Below are positions 53,400-61,225 of a DNA stretch of 64,000 bases, piece after piece. The position numbers and the translations under genes were made by a program. Numbering within the stretch: the stretch's first letter is position 1; every line of letters starts with the position of its first letter. Source of the stretch: Cellulophaga sp. F20128. Its GTDB lineage: Bacteria; Bacteroidota; Bacteroidia; Flavobacteriales; Flavobacteriaceae. The stretch lies in assembly GCF_023015805.1 (NCBI RefSeq), contig NZ_JALKBA010000004.1, positions 124,001 through 188,000 on the forward strand. Reading direction: 5' to 3'. The notes beneath the pieces were generated by a model that did no database searches, was not told the origin of the DNA, and saw only the letters and a list, made by a program, of their open reading frames with translations.

Positions 53400-54158
53400 A
53401 TGGGAAATGAAAATACAGTAGAGGTAAAGCGCTTTATTGCGGTTCGTAGAGACTTAGGGTTTACACAAACAGAATTTGCAAAACTTCTTGGAATACCGAG
53501 TACAACTGCAGACATAGAACGGGGTAGAACAAAGCTTTCGGGCAAGGTAGTTGCAGAATTATTAAAGCAGTTTAAAATAAACCCCTTATGGATTTTTGGA
53601 GATAGTAATCAACAATACCTATCCGTAGGGGCTATCAATAGTGTTATCCCCAAATTTGTTACAGTAGATGCTTCTGAAAACGAAAATATGGTATTGGTGA
53701 ATGCCAAAGCTGCTGCTGGCTACCCACAAAATATTCAAGATGCAAGTTGGTACAAACAATTACCCGCTTTTGACTTACCAATTCCAGAATTCAGAAATGC
53801 AACCTATAGAGGTTTTCAAGTGGAAGGAGATAGTATGCTTCCCAATTTATATCCCAATGAATGGGTTTTGGCGAAAGCCATTGAAAGTATAGAGGATATT
53901 AACCCCAATAAAATGTATGTGGTTGTGCTTTACGATGCGGTTTTGGTTAAAAAACTAGAAAAAGTGCCCAGCAGTAATACGATGTCCTTAATTTCTTTAA
54001 ATGAGACTTATCCTCCGTACCAAGTAGATATTGAGCAAATACAAGAATTATGGCAGGTAAATAGTAAAATTACATTTGGCTTAGATGCAACCACAGAAAA
54101 AGGATTGTTAAAAGAGTTGCAAGAATCAATGGAAGAACTAAAAAAACGAATAAAATAA
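53400..54158 (+). CDS. LexA/CI-like transcriptional regulator with HTH and S24 peptidase domains
   Basis: 252 residues. N-terminal XRE-type HTH (about 12-65: FTQTEFAKLLGIPSTTADIERGR), a linker with the AG cleavage pair in NAKAAAGYP, then an S24/LexA-type domain with Ser145 in VEGDSMLP and a Lys at 184/185 in LVKKLEK, so the Ser-Lys dyad is present. It ends in a lysine-rich helix. This is a CI/LexA-like repressor; whether it autocleaves under DNA damage is unknown, but uvrA and the Tudor-like gene are adjacent. It is convergent with the export gene, 2 bp between stops. Confidence 0.85.
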   Translation: MGNENTVEVKRFIAVRRDLGFTQTEFAKLLGIPSTTADIERGRTKLSGKVVAELLKQFKINPLWIFGDSNQQYLSVGAINSVIPKFVTVDASENENMVLVNAKAAAGYPQNIQDASWYKQLPAFDLPIPEFRNATYRGFQVEGDSMLPNLYPNEWVLAKAIESIEDINPNKMYVVVLYDAVLVKKLEKVPSSNTMSLISLNETYPPYQVDIEQIQELWQVNSKITFGLDATTEKGLLKELQESMEELKKRIK

Positions 54159-54160
54159 AG

Positions 54161-54619
54161 TTATGCCATCCCTTGCATCGCAAAATAAGTAGCTAGCCAT
54201 ATAATAACAGAAGAAAAGAAAATACCGATGGCATTTGCTAAAAATGCTTTTCGTTTTTCTATTTTAAATAAATACGTTGCAATTGTTCCTGCATATACTC
54301 CAGTTCCAGGTATAGGTAACATTACAAAAAAGATAAGCCCCCAAAATCCGTATTTTTTTATTTTATCTCCAGATCCAGTTTTTGCCTTCCGAGCTACATA
54401 GATGGCTCCTTTTTTATAAAACCTCCAATTTAATAGGTATTGATTAATCTTGGTTAAGAAAAACAACATCATTGGAAAAACCAATAAATTGGATAAAAAA
54501 CAAACTACAAAAACAAGGTATATGTTTAGCCCATTTAGCATTCCATACGGAATCCCAACCTTGGCCTCCCCAAAGGGAGATATACTCCATAACATTGCAA
54601 TAATATAATTTATAAGCAC
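54161..54619 (-). CDS. Small multi-drug export family membrane protein
   Basis: 152 residues with four to five transmembrane helices. The family pattern SPFGEAKVGIPYG at the N-terminus, LLVFPMMLFFL, and FFVMLPIPGTGVYAGTIATYL are typical of the PF06695-type Sm_multidrug_ex family. Substrate unknown. It faces the S24-type regulator tail to tail and begins 190 bp before the metal-efflux operon on the other strand. Confidence 0.82.
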   Translation of the reverse strand: MLINYIIAMLWSISPFGEAKVGIPYGMLNGLNIYLVFVVCFLSNLLVFPMMLFFLTKINQYLLNWRFYKKGAIYVARKAKTGSGDKIKKYGFWGLIFFVMLPIPGTGVYAGTIATYLFKIEKRKAFLANAIGIFFSSVIIWLATYFAMQGMA

Positions 54620-54721
54620 TATTGATTTGTTTTAATTTGCAAATTTAACATTTCATGCTAAAGTAATTTCATTCTAAATCACAAAAATTAATTAAATTTT
54701 CAAGTATAGGAATTTTACAAT

Positions 54722-54739
54722 TTAGAATCAAAATTCTAA
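54722..54739. repeat. Perfect short dyad upstream of the efflux operon
   Basis: TTAGAAT (54722-54728) and ATTCTAA (54733-54739) with a 4-base gap. It lies about 70 bp upstream of the small Cys-rich gene and outside the core promoter. It may bind a dimeric regulator; AT-richness makes chance possible. Confidence 0.35.
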
Positions 54740-54769
54740 TTCAATTGGCTTTTTTAAGAAAGTGATTTT

Positions 54770-54784
54770 TGCAATACCATTGCA
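54770..54784. promoter_or_regulatory. Candidate Fur-family operator upstream of the efflux operon
   Basis: TGCAAT-ACC-ATTGCA (54770-54784) is a perfect 6-3-6 inverted repeat of 15 bp, the size of Fur-family boxes. It lies 12 bp before the TATCTTTG -7 box (54797-54804), where a bound repressor would block RNA polymerase. Two close relatives of it lie in tandem before the P-type ATPase gene, and a Fur-family gene is in the operon. The link to that protein is inferred. Confidence 0.6.
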
Positions 54785-54796
54785 CTAAATTAATGA

Positions 54797-54804
54797 TATC
54801 TTTG
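54797..54804 (+). promoter_or_regulatory. -7 element of the efflux operon
   Basis: TATCTTTG (54797-54804) matches TAnnTTTG exactly. A TTTG at 54768-54771 is 25 bp upstream, longer than the usual 17-23, and overlaps the dyad. Five bases separate the box from ATG 54810, so the mRNA would be leaderless or nearly so. Confidence 0.45.
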
Positions 54805-54809
54805 TCGGA

Positions 54810-55115
54810 ATGAAATTTGTAACTTTCATATTGTCGTTTTATATTTTAACATTGAACTTTATTCCTTGTGAAGATGGTGAAGTGTTCTCTCATGAAATGC
54901 AAATTGAAATTGTACATAGCGCAAATGATAATCACGGGCATATAGATATGTGTTCCCCATTTTGCCAGTGTCAATGTTGTCATATACAAACTACATTTTT
55001 TAAAGTAGCAGAGCTATCATTAGATACTCATGAAATTGACACTACTATTTTTCTTCATTTTGAAGGTTTAGGAAAAGACATTTCTAAATCGATCTTGCAA
55101 CCTCCAAGGGTATAA
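54810..55115 (+). CDS. Small exported Cys/His-rich protein (DUF6660-like), metal-efflux associated
   Basis: 101 residues. An N-terminal hydrophobic helix (3-17, FVTFILSFYILTLNF) is a signal peptide or anchor, followed by HSANDNHGHIDMCSPFCQCQCCHIQ with four or five Cys and four His within 25 residues, a likely metal-binding site. It starts the metal efflux operon (RND pump 116 bp downstream). A proteins of this kind (I recall the label DUF6660) are commonly found before CusA/CzcA genes in Bacteroidota. Its role as a periplasmic metal chaperone or sensor is inferred. Confidence 0.75.
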   Translation: MKFVTFILSFYILTLNFIPCEDGEVFSHEMQIEIVHSANDNHGHIDMCSPFCQCQCCHIQTTFFKVAELSLDTHEIDTTIFLHFEGLGKDISKSILQPPRV

Positions 55116-55231
55116 TACTTTTTTATAGGATAACTATATAATTTAATCACCTATCTGTTAGGTTTTTAGATTGATTAATTTTTTGAAAAAACAAAAATTG
55201 GTCAATTCGTTTCACTGTATTATACATTTTT

Positions 55232-58200
55232 ATGATTAATAAAATAATTGATTTTTCAATCAACAATAAATTTATAATTGGCTTGTTTACACTGGCTATT
55301 ATAGGAGTTGGAATTTGGAGTATTAGGCAAGTACCCATTGATGCGGTTCCAGATATTACAAACAACCAAGTACAAATCATTACACAAGCACCCAATTTGG
55401 GAACAGAGGAGATAGAGCAATTTGTGACCTACCCTGTGGAATTGGCAATGAGCAATTTACCAGACGTCAAAGAAATTCGTTCTATTTCTAGGTTTGGATT
55501 ATCTGTAGTGACTATTGTTTTTGATGATGAAGTAGGTACTTATTTGCCCAGGCAATTAGTATCAGAAAAACTACCGGAGATTTTAGAACAAATTCCAGAA
55601 GGTTTTGGAAAACCAACTATGGGACCTATATCTACGGGTTTGGGTGAAATTTACCAATATACTCTGGAAGTAGAAGAAGCCTATAAAGACAAATATAATG
55701 CTATAGAATTACGAACTATCCAAGACTGGATCGTAAAACGTCAAATGGCAATGGTTCCTGGTGTCGTTGAAGTTAATGCCTTTGGAGGAAAAATTAAACA
55801 ATATGAGGTTGCAATTGACCCCGGGGAGTTGGCTGCAATTGGATATACAATTACCGATATATTTACGGCCTTAGCAAATAACAATCAAAATACAGGAGGG
55901 GCATATATAGAAAAAAATCATCAGGCTAATTTTATACGGGGAGAAGGACTTCTAAAGTCGATCTCAGAGATAGAGCAAATCTTAGTAAAAAACGAGAATA
56001 ATATTCCAGTTAAAATTAAAGATATTGCAACTGTCTCCATAGGAAATGCTGTACGGTACGGGGCTTTAACAAAGGATGGAAAGGGAGAAACTGTCGGCGG
56101 AATGATTTTGATGCTAAAAGGCGCAAGCTCCAATGATGTAATTGCCAATGTAAAAGAACGTATTTCTCAAATTCAAAAATCCTTGCCAGATGGGGTTATT
56201 ATAAAACCCTTTTTAGATAGAAGTGAATTAATAGCGAAAACTACAGGTACAGTGACCACCAATTTATTGGAAGGTGGTCTTATCGTCATTTTTGTATTGG
56301 TCTTGCTTTTAGGGAATTGGCGTGGCGGACTTATCGTGGCTTCTACTATTCCTCTTTCCTTGTTATTTGCGTTTATTTTAATGAATGTTTTTGGCGTTTG
56401 GGCCAATTTAATGAGTTTAGGGGCAATTGATTTCGGTATTATTGTAGATGGCGCTGTTATAATTGTAGAAAGTATGGTTTTTTTAATGGCATCACAGCTC
56501 TATAAAAAGAAAAATTTAAACCCAGCAGAAAGAAACAAAATAGCTAGTAATTCTTCAAAAAAAATGATGAATGCCGCTTTTTTTGGACAATTAATTATTT
56601 TAATTGTATTTATTCCTATTCTTGCTTTGGAGGGAGTAGAAGGTAAAATGTTTCGGCCTATGGCCCTCACATTTATTTTTGCCATGATAGGAGCCATGAT
56701 CTTGTGTTTAACCTATGTTCCTATGATTTCTGCTTTGTTTTTAAGAGCATCAACTACGAATAAAGTATCGTATGGCGACAAGTTTGTTTATTGGATAGAG
56801 GCCAAATACCAGCCTTTACTCACCAAATCACTACAAAAAGGGAGACTTATTCTTGGCATTTCAGTGGCTTTCTTCTTAGTTGCCATTTTTATGTTCACGA
56901 GGATGGGTGGCGAATTTATTCCGCAGTTAGATGAAGGTGATATTGCCTTTCATGCTATTTTAAAACCAGGGAGTTCACTCACCGAATCCATTGCAACAAC
57001 TACAAAAATTGAACAAATTGTAAAGGCTAAATTCCCAGAAGTACTATCTGTAATTAGTAGAATTGGTGTAGCAGATGTTCCTACAGATCCTATGCCTATG
57101 GATATTGCCGATGTTTTTGTCATTTTAAAAGAGCCATCAGATTGGACATCAGCATCATCCAAGGCGGACTTAGTGTCTAAAATTAAAGATGAAGTTAGTC
57201 TTGTTCCAGGTGTTAATTTTGAATTTACCCAACCTATAGAAATGCGATTTAATGAGTTGCTAACGGGAGTGAGAGAAGATGTTGCCATTAAGTTATTTGG
57301 TGATGATTTAGATGTATTAGCCTCAAAGGCTGAAGAAATTGGGAAGCTAATAGCTAATATAGAAGGCGTTGCAGATATGAAGGTGGAAGCAACCACAGGG
57401 CAACCACAAATATCAATAAACTACAATAGAAATAAATTAGCACAATATGGACTACATATTTCTGACTTAAATAATACCGTTGAAACTGCTTTTGCAGGGA
57501 AAAAAGCAGGAGTTATTTTTGAAGGTGAAAAACGATTTGATTTGGTTGTACGGTTAAATAAATTAAACCGAAATGAAATTTCAGATATTAAGGATTTGTT
57601 TGTGATGCTACCTTCTGGTTCTCAAATACCATTGCGAGAAGTTGCAGAAATAAGTTATAAACCCGGTCCAATGCAAATAAGTAGGGACAATACCAACCGT
57701 AGAACTTATGTTGGTATTAATATTAGGGATCGAGATGTTAAGTCGGTTGTAGAGGAAATACAAGGGCGTTTGGATGCGGAATTGCAATTACCGCCGGGGT
57801 ATTACATCCGTTATGGTGGGGCTTTTGAAAATTTGGAACGGGCAAGCAATAGGTTAAAGACGGTTGTGCCAATTGCATTGTTGTTGATTTTTGTACTTAT
57901 TTATTTTGCCTTAAAATCGATCCCACAAACATTGATGATTTACGTAGCGATACCTATGGCTACCATAGGAGGTGTATTTGCCTTATGGCTTAGAGATATG
58001 CCTTTTAGTATTTCGGCAGGGGTAGGTTTTATTGTGCTTTTTGGAGTGGCTGTTTTAAATGGTTTGGTTATGGTTAGTGGTTTAAATGAACTTAAAGAAG
58101 AAGGTGTTACTAATTTAAACGATCGTATTATTGAAGGCACAAAAAGAAGGATTAGACCTATTATGCTTACTGCTTTTACGGATGTATTAGGGTTCCTGCC

Positions 58201-59560
58201 AATGGCAATTTCCTCTGGTGCAGGGGCAGAGGTACAGAGACCTTTAGCAACGGTTGTTATTGGAGGTTTGCTCACAGCAACATTTTTGACCTTATTTGTC
58301 TTACCAATTTTATACCATTGGGTAGAAAAAGGAGTCTTTAAAATTAATTTCAAAACTAAGTCAATTAGGGTAAGTGCAGTTATTGTGTTTTTCTTTACAT
58401 GCTTATTTGGGGTACAAGCACAGGACTCTAAGGTGCCACAGCAAGAGCTTAAATTGGAGGAAGCTGTACAATTATCTAAAGAATATTATCCATTGTTAAA
58501 ACAGGGCTTGCTAGAGATTTTTAAGGAAAACGCATTAAAAAGTACAGCTGTAGATTTAGGAACTACAGCCATTTTTACTGGAGGTGAAGAGATTTATGAT
58601 GGTGTTGGCGTTTACACCCTTGTTGGTGTTGGACAATCTAATATTGATGTATTTGGTATTGCACCAAAAAGGAAACTGCAAGCCCAACATCTGCAACGTG
58701 CTAAAAATTCATATGATTTGTCATTATTGCAGGTAGAACAGCAGCTAAAGTTGGCTTGGGTACAAGCTTTTCAAGCAAAGAAAAACCTGGAACTCTATAC
58801 GGAATTAGATTCCATATATGCTAATTTCTCAACAGCTGTAACTTTAAATTATGAGCTCGAAATAATTTCGAAGTTAGAATTTATGGCAGCTAAAAGTCAG
58901 GTTTTACAGATTAATAACGCAAAGCAAACGGCGAAAAGCGAATACCATATAGCACTTTCAAAATTAAATTTATGGTTGCCGTCAGAAGTGTATTACGGAG
59001 TTGCTAATACATTTAATGCTAGCCTAGAACCTGAGAAAACAACCTTAAAAAATCACCCTTTATTTGCTGCATTAGAAACGGATGAAAAGGTAGCTGAAGC
59101 TCATTTAAAAGTAGCCCAAGCCTCTAGTCTACCTAAGTTTAGCCTTCAGGGAGGTGTACAGCGCGTACAGGGGCAGTCTGGGTTTTATAGTTATCAAGCG
59201 GGTGTTTCTGTTCCTTTTTTATCAGGTAGTACCAAGGCACAAATAAAAATAGCAAGAGTAGATAAGGAAATAGCTGTATCTAAAGCCAACTACGAAAAAA
59301 AGAAACTTCAATCCAAATACGATCAGGCTTTAGAAAACTTCAAAAGATGGAAATCGTCTTGGTTGTTTTACAATACAGAAGTTTTACCCTTGGTTAAAGA
59401 ACAACGTGCGGGAGCTTTGTTTGCTTATAGGGAAAGGGCTATTGATTATACCGAGTTTTCGCAACTTATGAAAGAGACAATTGAACTTGAGTTAGCTGCG
59501 CAAACCGCCTTTAAAAATTACACAAAGAGTTTATTTCAAATCCAATATTACAATCAATAA
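55232..59560 (+). CDS. CzcA/CusA-type heavy-metal efflux RND pump fused to a TolC-like outer-membrane factor
   Basis: 1442 residues: a full 12-helix RND pump (1-1035), then an outer-membrane-factor-like domain (about 1065-1442). In TM4, Asp400, Asp406 and Glu413 (DFGIIVDGAVIIVE) match the CzcA Asp402/Asp408/Glu415 set, which fits divalent cations (Zn, Co, Cd) more than Cu(I). Between the domains lies a complete signal-peptide-like unit: basic KINFKTKSIR, hydrophobic 1047-1060, then V-Q-A at 1061-1063 before QDSK. The tail has the TolC helix hairpins (QLKLAWVQAFQAKKNLELY; AHLKVAQASSLPKFSLQGG). The adaptor gene starts 8 bp after the stop. Substrate assignment is from the TM4 motif and the neighbouring Zn/Cd ATPase. 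Confidence 0.9.
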   Translation: MINKIIDFSINNKFIIGLFTLAIIGVGIWSIRQVPIDAVPDITNNQVQIITQAPNLGTEEIEQFVTYPVELAMSNLPDVKEIRSISRFGLSVVTIVFDDEVGTYLPRQLVSEKLPEILEQIPEGFGKPTMGPISTGLGEIYQYTLEVEEAYKDKYNAIELRTIQDWIVKRQMAMVPGVVEVNAFGGKIKQYEVAIDPGELAAIGYTITDIFTALANNNQNTGGAYIEKNHQANFIRGEGLLKSISEIEQILVKNENNIPVKIKDIATVSIGNAVRYGALTKDGKGETVGGMILMLKGASSNDVIANVKERISQIQKSLPDGVIIKPFLDRSELIAKTTGTVTTNLLEGGLIVIFVLVLLLGNWRGGLIVASTIPLSLLFAFILMNVFGVWANLMSLGAIDFGIIVDGAVIIVESMVFLMASQLYKKKNLNPAERNKIASNSSKKMMNAAFFGQLIILIVFIPILALEGVEGKMFRPMALTFIFAMIGAMILCLTYVPMISALFLRASTTNKVSYGDKFVYWIEAKYQPLLTKSLQKGRLILGISVAFFLVAIFMFTRMGGEFIPQLDEGDIAFHAILKPGSSLTESIATTTKIEQIVKAKFPEVLSVISRIGVADVPTDPMPMDIADVFVILKEPSDWTSASSKADLVSKIKDEVSLVPGVNFEFTQPIEMRFNELLTGVREDVAIKLFGDDLDVLASKAEEIGKLIANIEGVADMKVEATTGQPQISINYNRNKLAQYGLHISDLNNTVETAFAGKKAGVIFEGEKRFDLVVRLNKLNRNEISDIKDLFVMLPSGSQIPLREVAEISYKPGPMQISRDNTNRRTYVGINIRDRDVKSVVEEIQGRLDAELQLPPGYYIRYGGAFENLERASNRLKTVVPIALLLIFVLIYFALKSIPQTLMIYVAIPMATIGGVFALWLRDMPFSISAGVGFIVLFGVAVLNGLVMVSGLNELKEEGVTNLNDRIIEGTKRRIRPIMLTAFTDVLGFLPMAISSGAGAEVQRPLATVVIGGLLTATFLTLFVLPILYHWVEKGVFKINFKTKSIRVSAVIVFFFTCLFGVQAQDSKVPQQELKLEEAVQLSKEYYPLLKQGLLEIFKENALKSTAVDLGTTAIFTGGEEIYDGVGVYTLVGVGQSNIDVFGIAPKRKLQAQHLQRAKNSYDLSLLQVEQQLKLAWVQAFQAKKNLELYTELDSIYANFSTAVTLNYELEIISKLEFMAAKSQVLQINNAKQTAKSEYHIALSKLNLWLPSEVYYGVANTFNASLEPEKTTLKNHPLFAALETDEKVAEAHLKVAQASSLPKFSLQGGVQRVQGQSGFYSYQAGVSVPFLSGSTKAQIKIARVDKEIAVSKANYEKKKLQSKYDQALENFKRWKSSWLFYNTEVLPLVKEQRAGALFAYRERAIDYTEFSQLMKETIELELAAQTAFKNYTKSLFQIQYYNQ

Positions 59561-59568
59561 ATAGAGCG

Positions 59569-60753
59569 ATGAAAAAATATTATTATATAGCAATACTACT
59601 AGTAAGTAGTTTTACGGCCTGTAAAAATAACAACAACACTACAAAAGCAACTGCAGATACCACAGAAGGGGAAGCCAAAGGACAACAAAGTCATGGTAAA
59701 GAGGTGATGTTAAGTGCGCAACAATTCAATACATTACAAATGGAAACTAATGTGTTGTCTAAGCGTGCCATGAGCGGTTTTGTAGAAGCCAACGGCCAAT
59801 TGGAAGTACCACCCCAAAATGAAGCGGCTATCACTGCAATCATAGGTGCTACAATTGTTTCTATTGATGTTATTGAAGGGGATAAAGTTAACAAGGGGCA
59901 AGTGGTTGCCTATTTATCACATCCAACAATTGTTCAAATGCAAACCAATTACCTCAATGCATATAGTCGCAGCATCTTCTTAAAAAAAGAGTTTGATCGC
60001 CAAAAGAAATTGTATGAGGCTGGGGTTGGTTCTGGATCCAATTATCAAAAATCTGAGTCGGAATATAAGGTGTCCAAGGCAATGGAGAACGGATTAGGAG
60101 CTCAACTTAAATTGTTAAATATAAATGTTGCTAGTGTTGGGAGTGGAACTATTTTTCAACGCATACCTTTGCTGAGTCCCATAGATGGGTTTGTGCAAAA
60201 AGTAAATATCAAAACCGGACAATATGTTGACCCCCAAACTGAGCTTTTTGAAGTAGTAGACACCCATCATATCCATGCAGATTTAATGGTTTTTGAAAAA
60301 GATGTACATCTAGTAAAAGAAGGGCAAAATGTTACTTTTAAGGTTCAATCTATGCCGGATGAAGAGTTGGTTGCCAGCATAGTATCCGTTGGTAAAACTT
60401 TTGAAGAGAACCCAAAAGCTGTTCACATTCACGCAGAAATTCAAAATAAAAAAGACAACCTAATACCAGGAATGTATATACAAGGAAAAATAGAAATTAA
60501 TTCAAAAAGAAGTAAGGTTTTACCGGAGGGTGCACTGGTTAAAGATGGTGGTAAATTCTTTGTATTTATGGTAGCGAAAGAAAATGATGCTTGGAGTTTT
60601 AAACCGATGGAAGTAAGAAAAGGAAATACGGTAGACCACTGGGTAGCTGTAAATTTCTTGAATCCTATTGATACTACAGCAAAATTTGCGTATAATAATG
60701 CGTATTACCTTATGGCAGAAATGAAGAAAGGGGAGGCAGAACACTCACATTAA
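59569..60753 (+). CDS. RND efflux periplasmic adaptor (CusB/CzcB-type membrane-fusion lipoprotein)
   Basis: 394 residues. Lipoprotein signal with SSFTAC (Cys18) followed by a low-complexity Asn/Thr stretch, then barrel-sandwich/lipoyl halves (VSIDVIEGDKVNKGQVVAYLSHPTIVQMQ), a helical hairpin (YLNAYSRSIFLKKEFDRQKKLYEAG) and the beta-barrel domain with NIKTGQYVDPQTELFEVVD. It bridges the RND pump and the OMF part. It starts 8 bp after the pump gene and is 2 bp upstream of the Fur-family gene, so these are one operon. His-rich end EAEHSH may bind metal. Confidence 0.92.
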   Translation: MKKYYYIAILLVSSFTACKNNNNTTKATADTTEGEAKGQQSHGKEVMLSAQQFNTLQMETNVLSKRAMSGFVEANGQLEVPPQNEAAITAIIGATIVSIDVIEGDKVNKGQVVAYLSHPTIVQMQTNYLNAYSRSIFLKKEFDRQKKLYEAGVGSGSNYQKSESEYKVSKAMENGLGAQLKLLNINVASVGSGTIFQRIPLLSPIDGFVQKVNIKTGQYVDPQTELFEVVDTHHIHADLMVFEKDVHLVKEGQNVTFKVQSMPDEELVASIVSVGKTFEENPKAVHIHAEIQNKKDNLIPGMYIQGKIEINSKRSKVLPEGALVKDGGKFFVFMVAKENDAWSFKPMEVRKGNTVDHWVAVNFLNPIDTTAKFAYNNAYYLMAEMKKGEAEHSH

Positions 60754-60755
60754 TT

Positions 60756-61172
60756 ATGGAAACAATAGAACAACTATTAGAATCAAAAAACATAAGAGTC
60801 ACTGCTATGCGCCTGTTAATTTATAGGTTTCTTGCAGAAAAGCAAGTAGCTGTAACCTTAAGTGATATTGAAAATGCCTTTGACAAGGCAGATAGAACTA
60901 CCTTGTACAGAACCATTAAAACCTTTGAAGAGAAAGCTATTGTGCATCAAATAGACGATGGTACAGGAATCACTAAGTATGCCTTATGTGAAAAAGGGTG
61001 TAATTGTGAAATAGAGACCGATTTGCATTTGCACTTCCACTGTAACAACTGCAACGAGACTGTTTGTTTAACAGCACATAAAATTCCACAAATAAAAGTA
61101 CCCAAAGGTTTTGTTTCAGAAAATGTAAATTTAGTAGTAAAGGGCATTTGCGATAAATGTAGCGGGCACTAA
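60756..61172 (+). CDS. Fur-family transcriptional regulator
   Basis: 138 residues. Winged-helix domain (about 10-80: VTAMRLLIYRFLAEKQVAVTLSDIE, TTLYRTIKTFEEKAIVHQI) and a C-terminal metal-binding/dimer domain with HLHFHCNNCNETVCL and a C-terminal pair GICDKCSGH, i.e. the two CxxC units of the structural zinc. It belongs to the Fur/Zur/PerR superfamily. The gene is 2 bp after the adaptor in the efflux operon. A 15-bp dyad (TGCAAT-N3-ATTGCA) occurs before this operon and twice before the next gene, making autoregulation plausible. Which metal it senses cannot be told. Confidence 0.88.
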   Translation: METIEQLLESKNIRVTAMRLLIYRFLAEKQVAVTLSDIENAFDKADRTTLYRTIKTFEEKAIVHQIDDGTGITKYALCEKGCNCEIETDLHLHFHCNNCNETVCLTAHKIPQIKVPKGFVSENVNLVVKGICDKCSGH

Positions 61173-61187
61173 TGCACTTCCATTGCA
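61173..61187. promoter_or_regulatory. Candidate Fur-family operator, copy 1 of a tandem pair before the P-type ATPase
   Basis: TGCACT-TCC-ATTGCA (61173-61187): same 6-3-6 layout as the perfect dyad at 54770-54784, with one mismatch in the left half. It begins right after the fur stop codon. Confidence 0.55.
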
Positions 61188-61202
61188 TGCGTTAAAATTG
61201 CA
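61188..61202. promoter_or_regulatory. Candidate Fur-family operator, copy 2 of a tandem pair before the P-type ATPase
   Basis: TGCGTT-AAA-ATTGCA (61188-61202): same layout, two mismatches in the left half. It abuts copy 1 with no gap, giving 30 bp of continuous tandem dyads ending 23 bp before ATG 61226. Note the ATTGCA half is invariant in all three sites. Confidence 0.55.
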
Positions 61203-61225
61203 TTTTAGCAGGTATAATTTTTAGT

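Noticed and set aside
54722-54739. Dyad TTAGAAT-N4-ATTCTAA as a second operator class for the efflux operon.
   Set aside because: Found only once and too far from the core promoter; kept as a weak repeat feature only.
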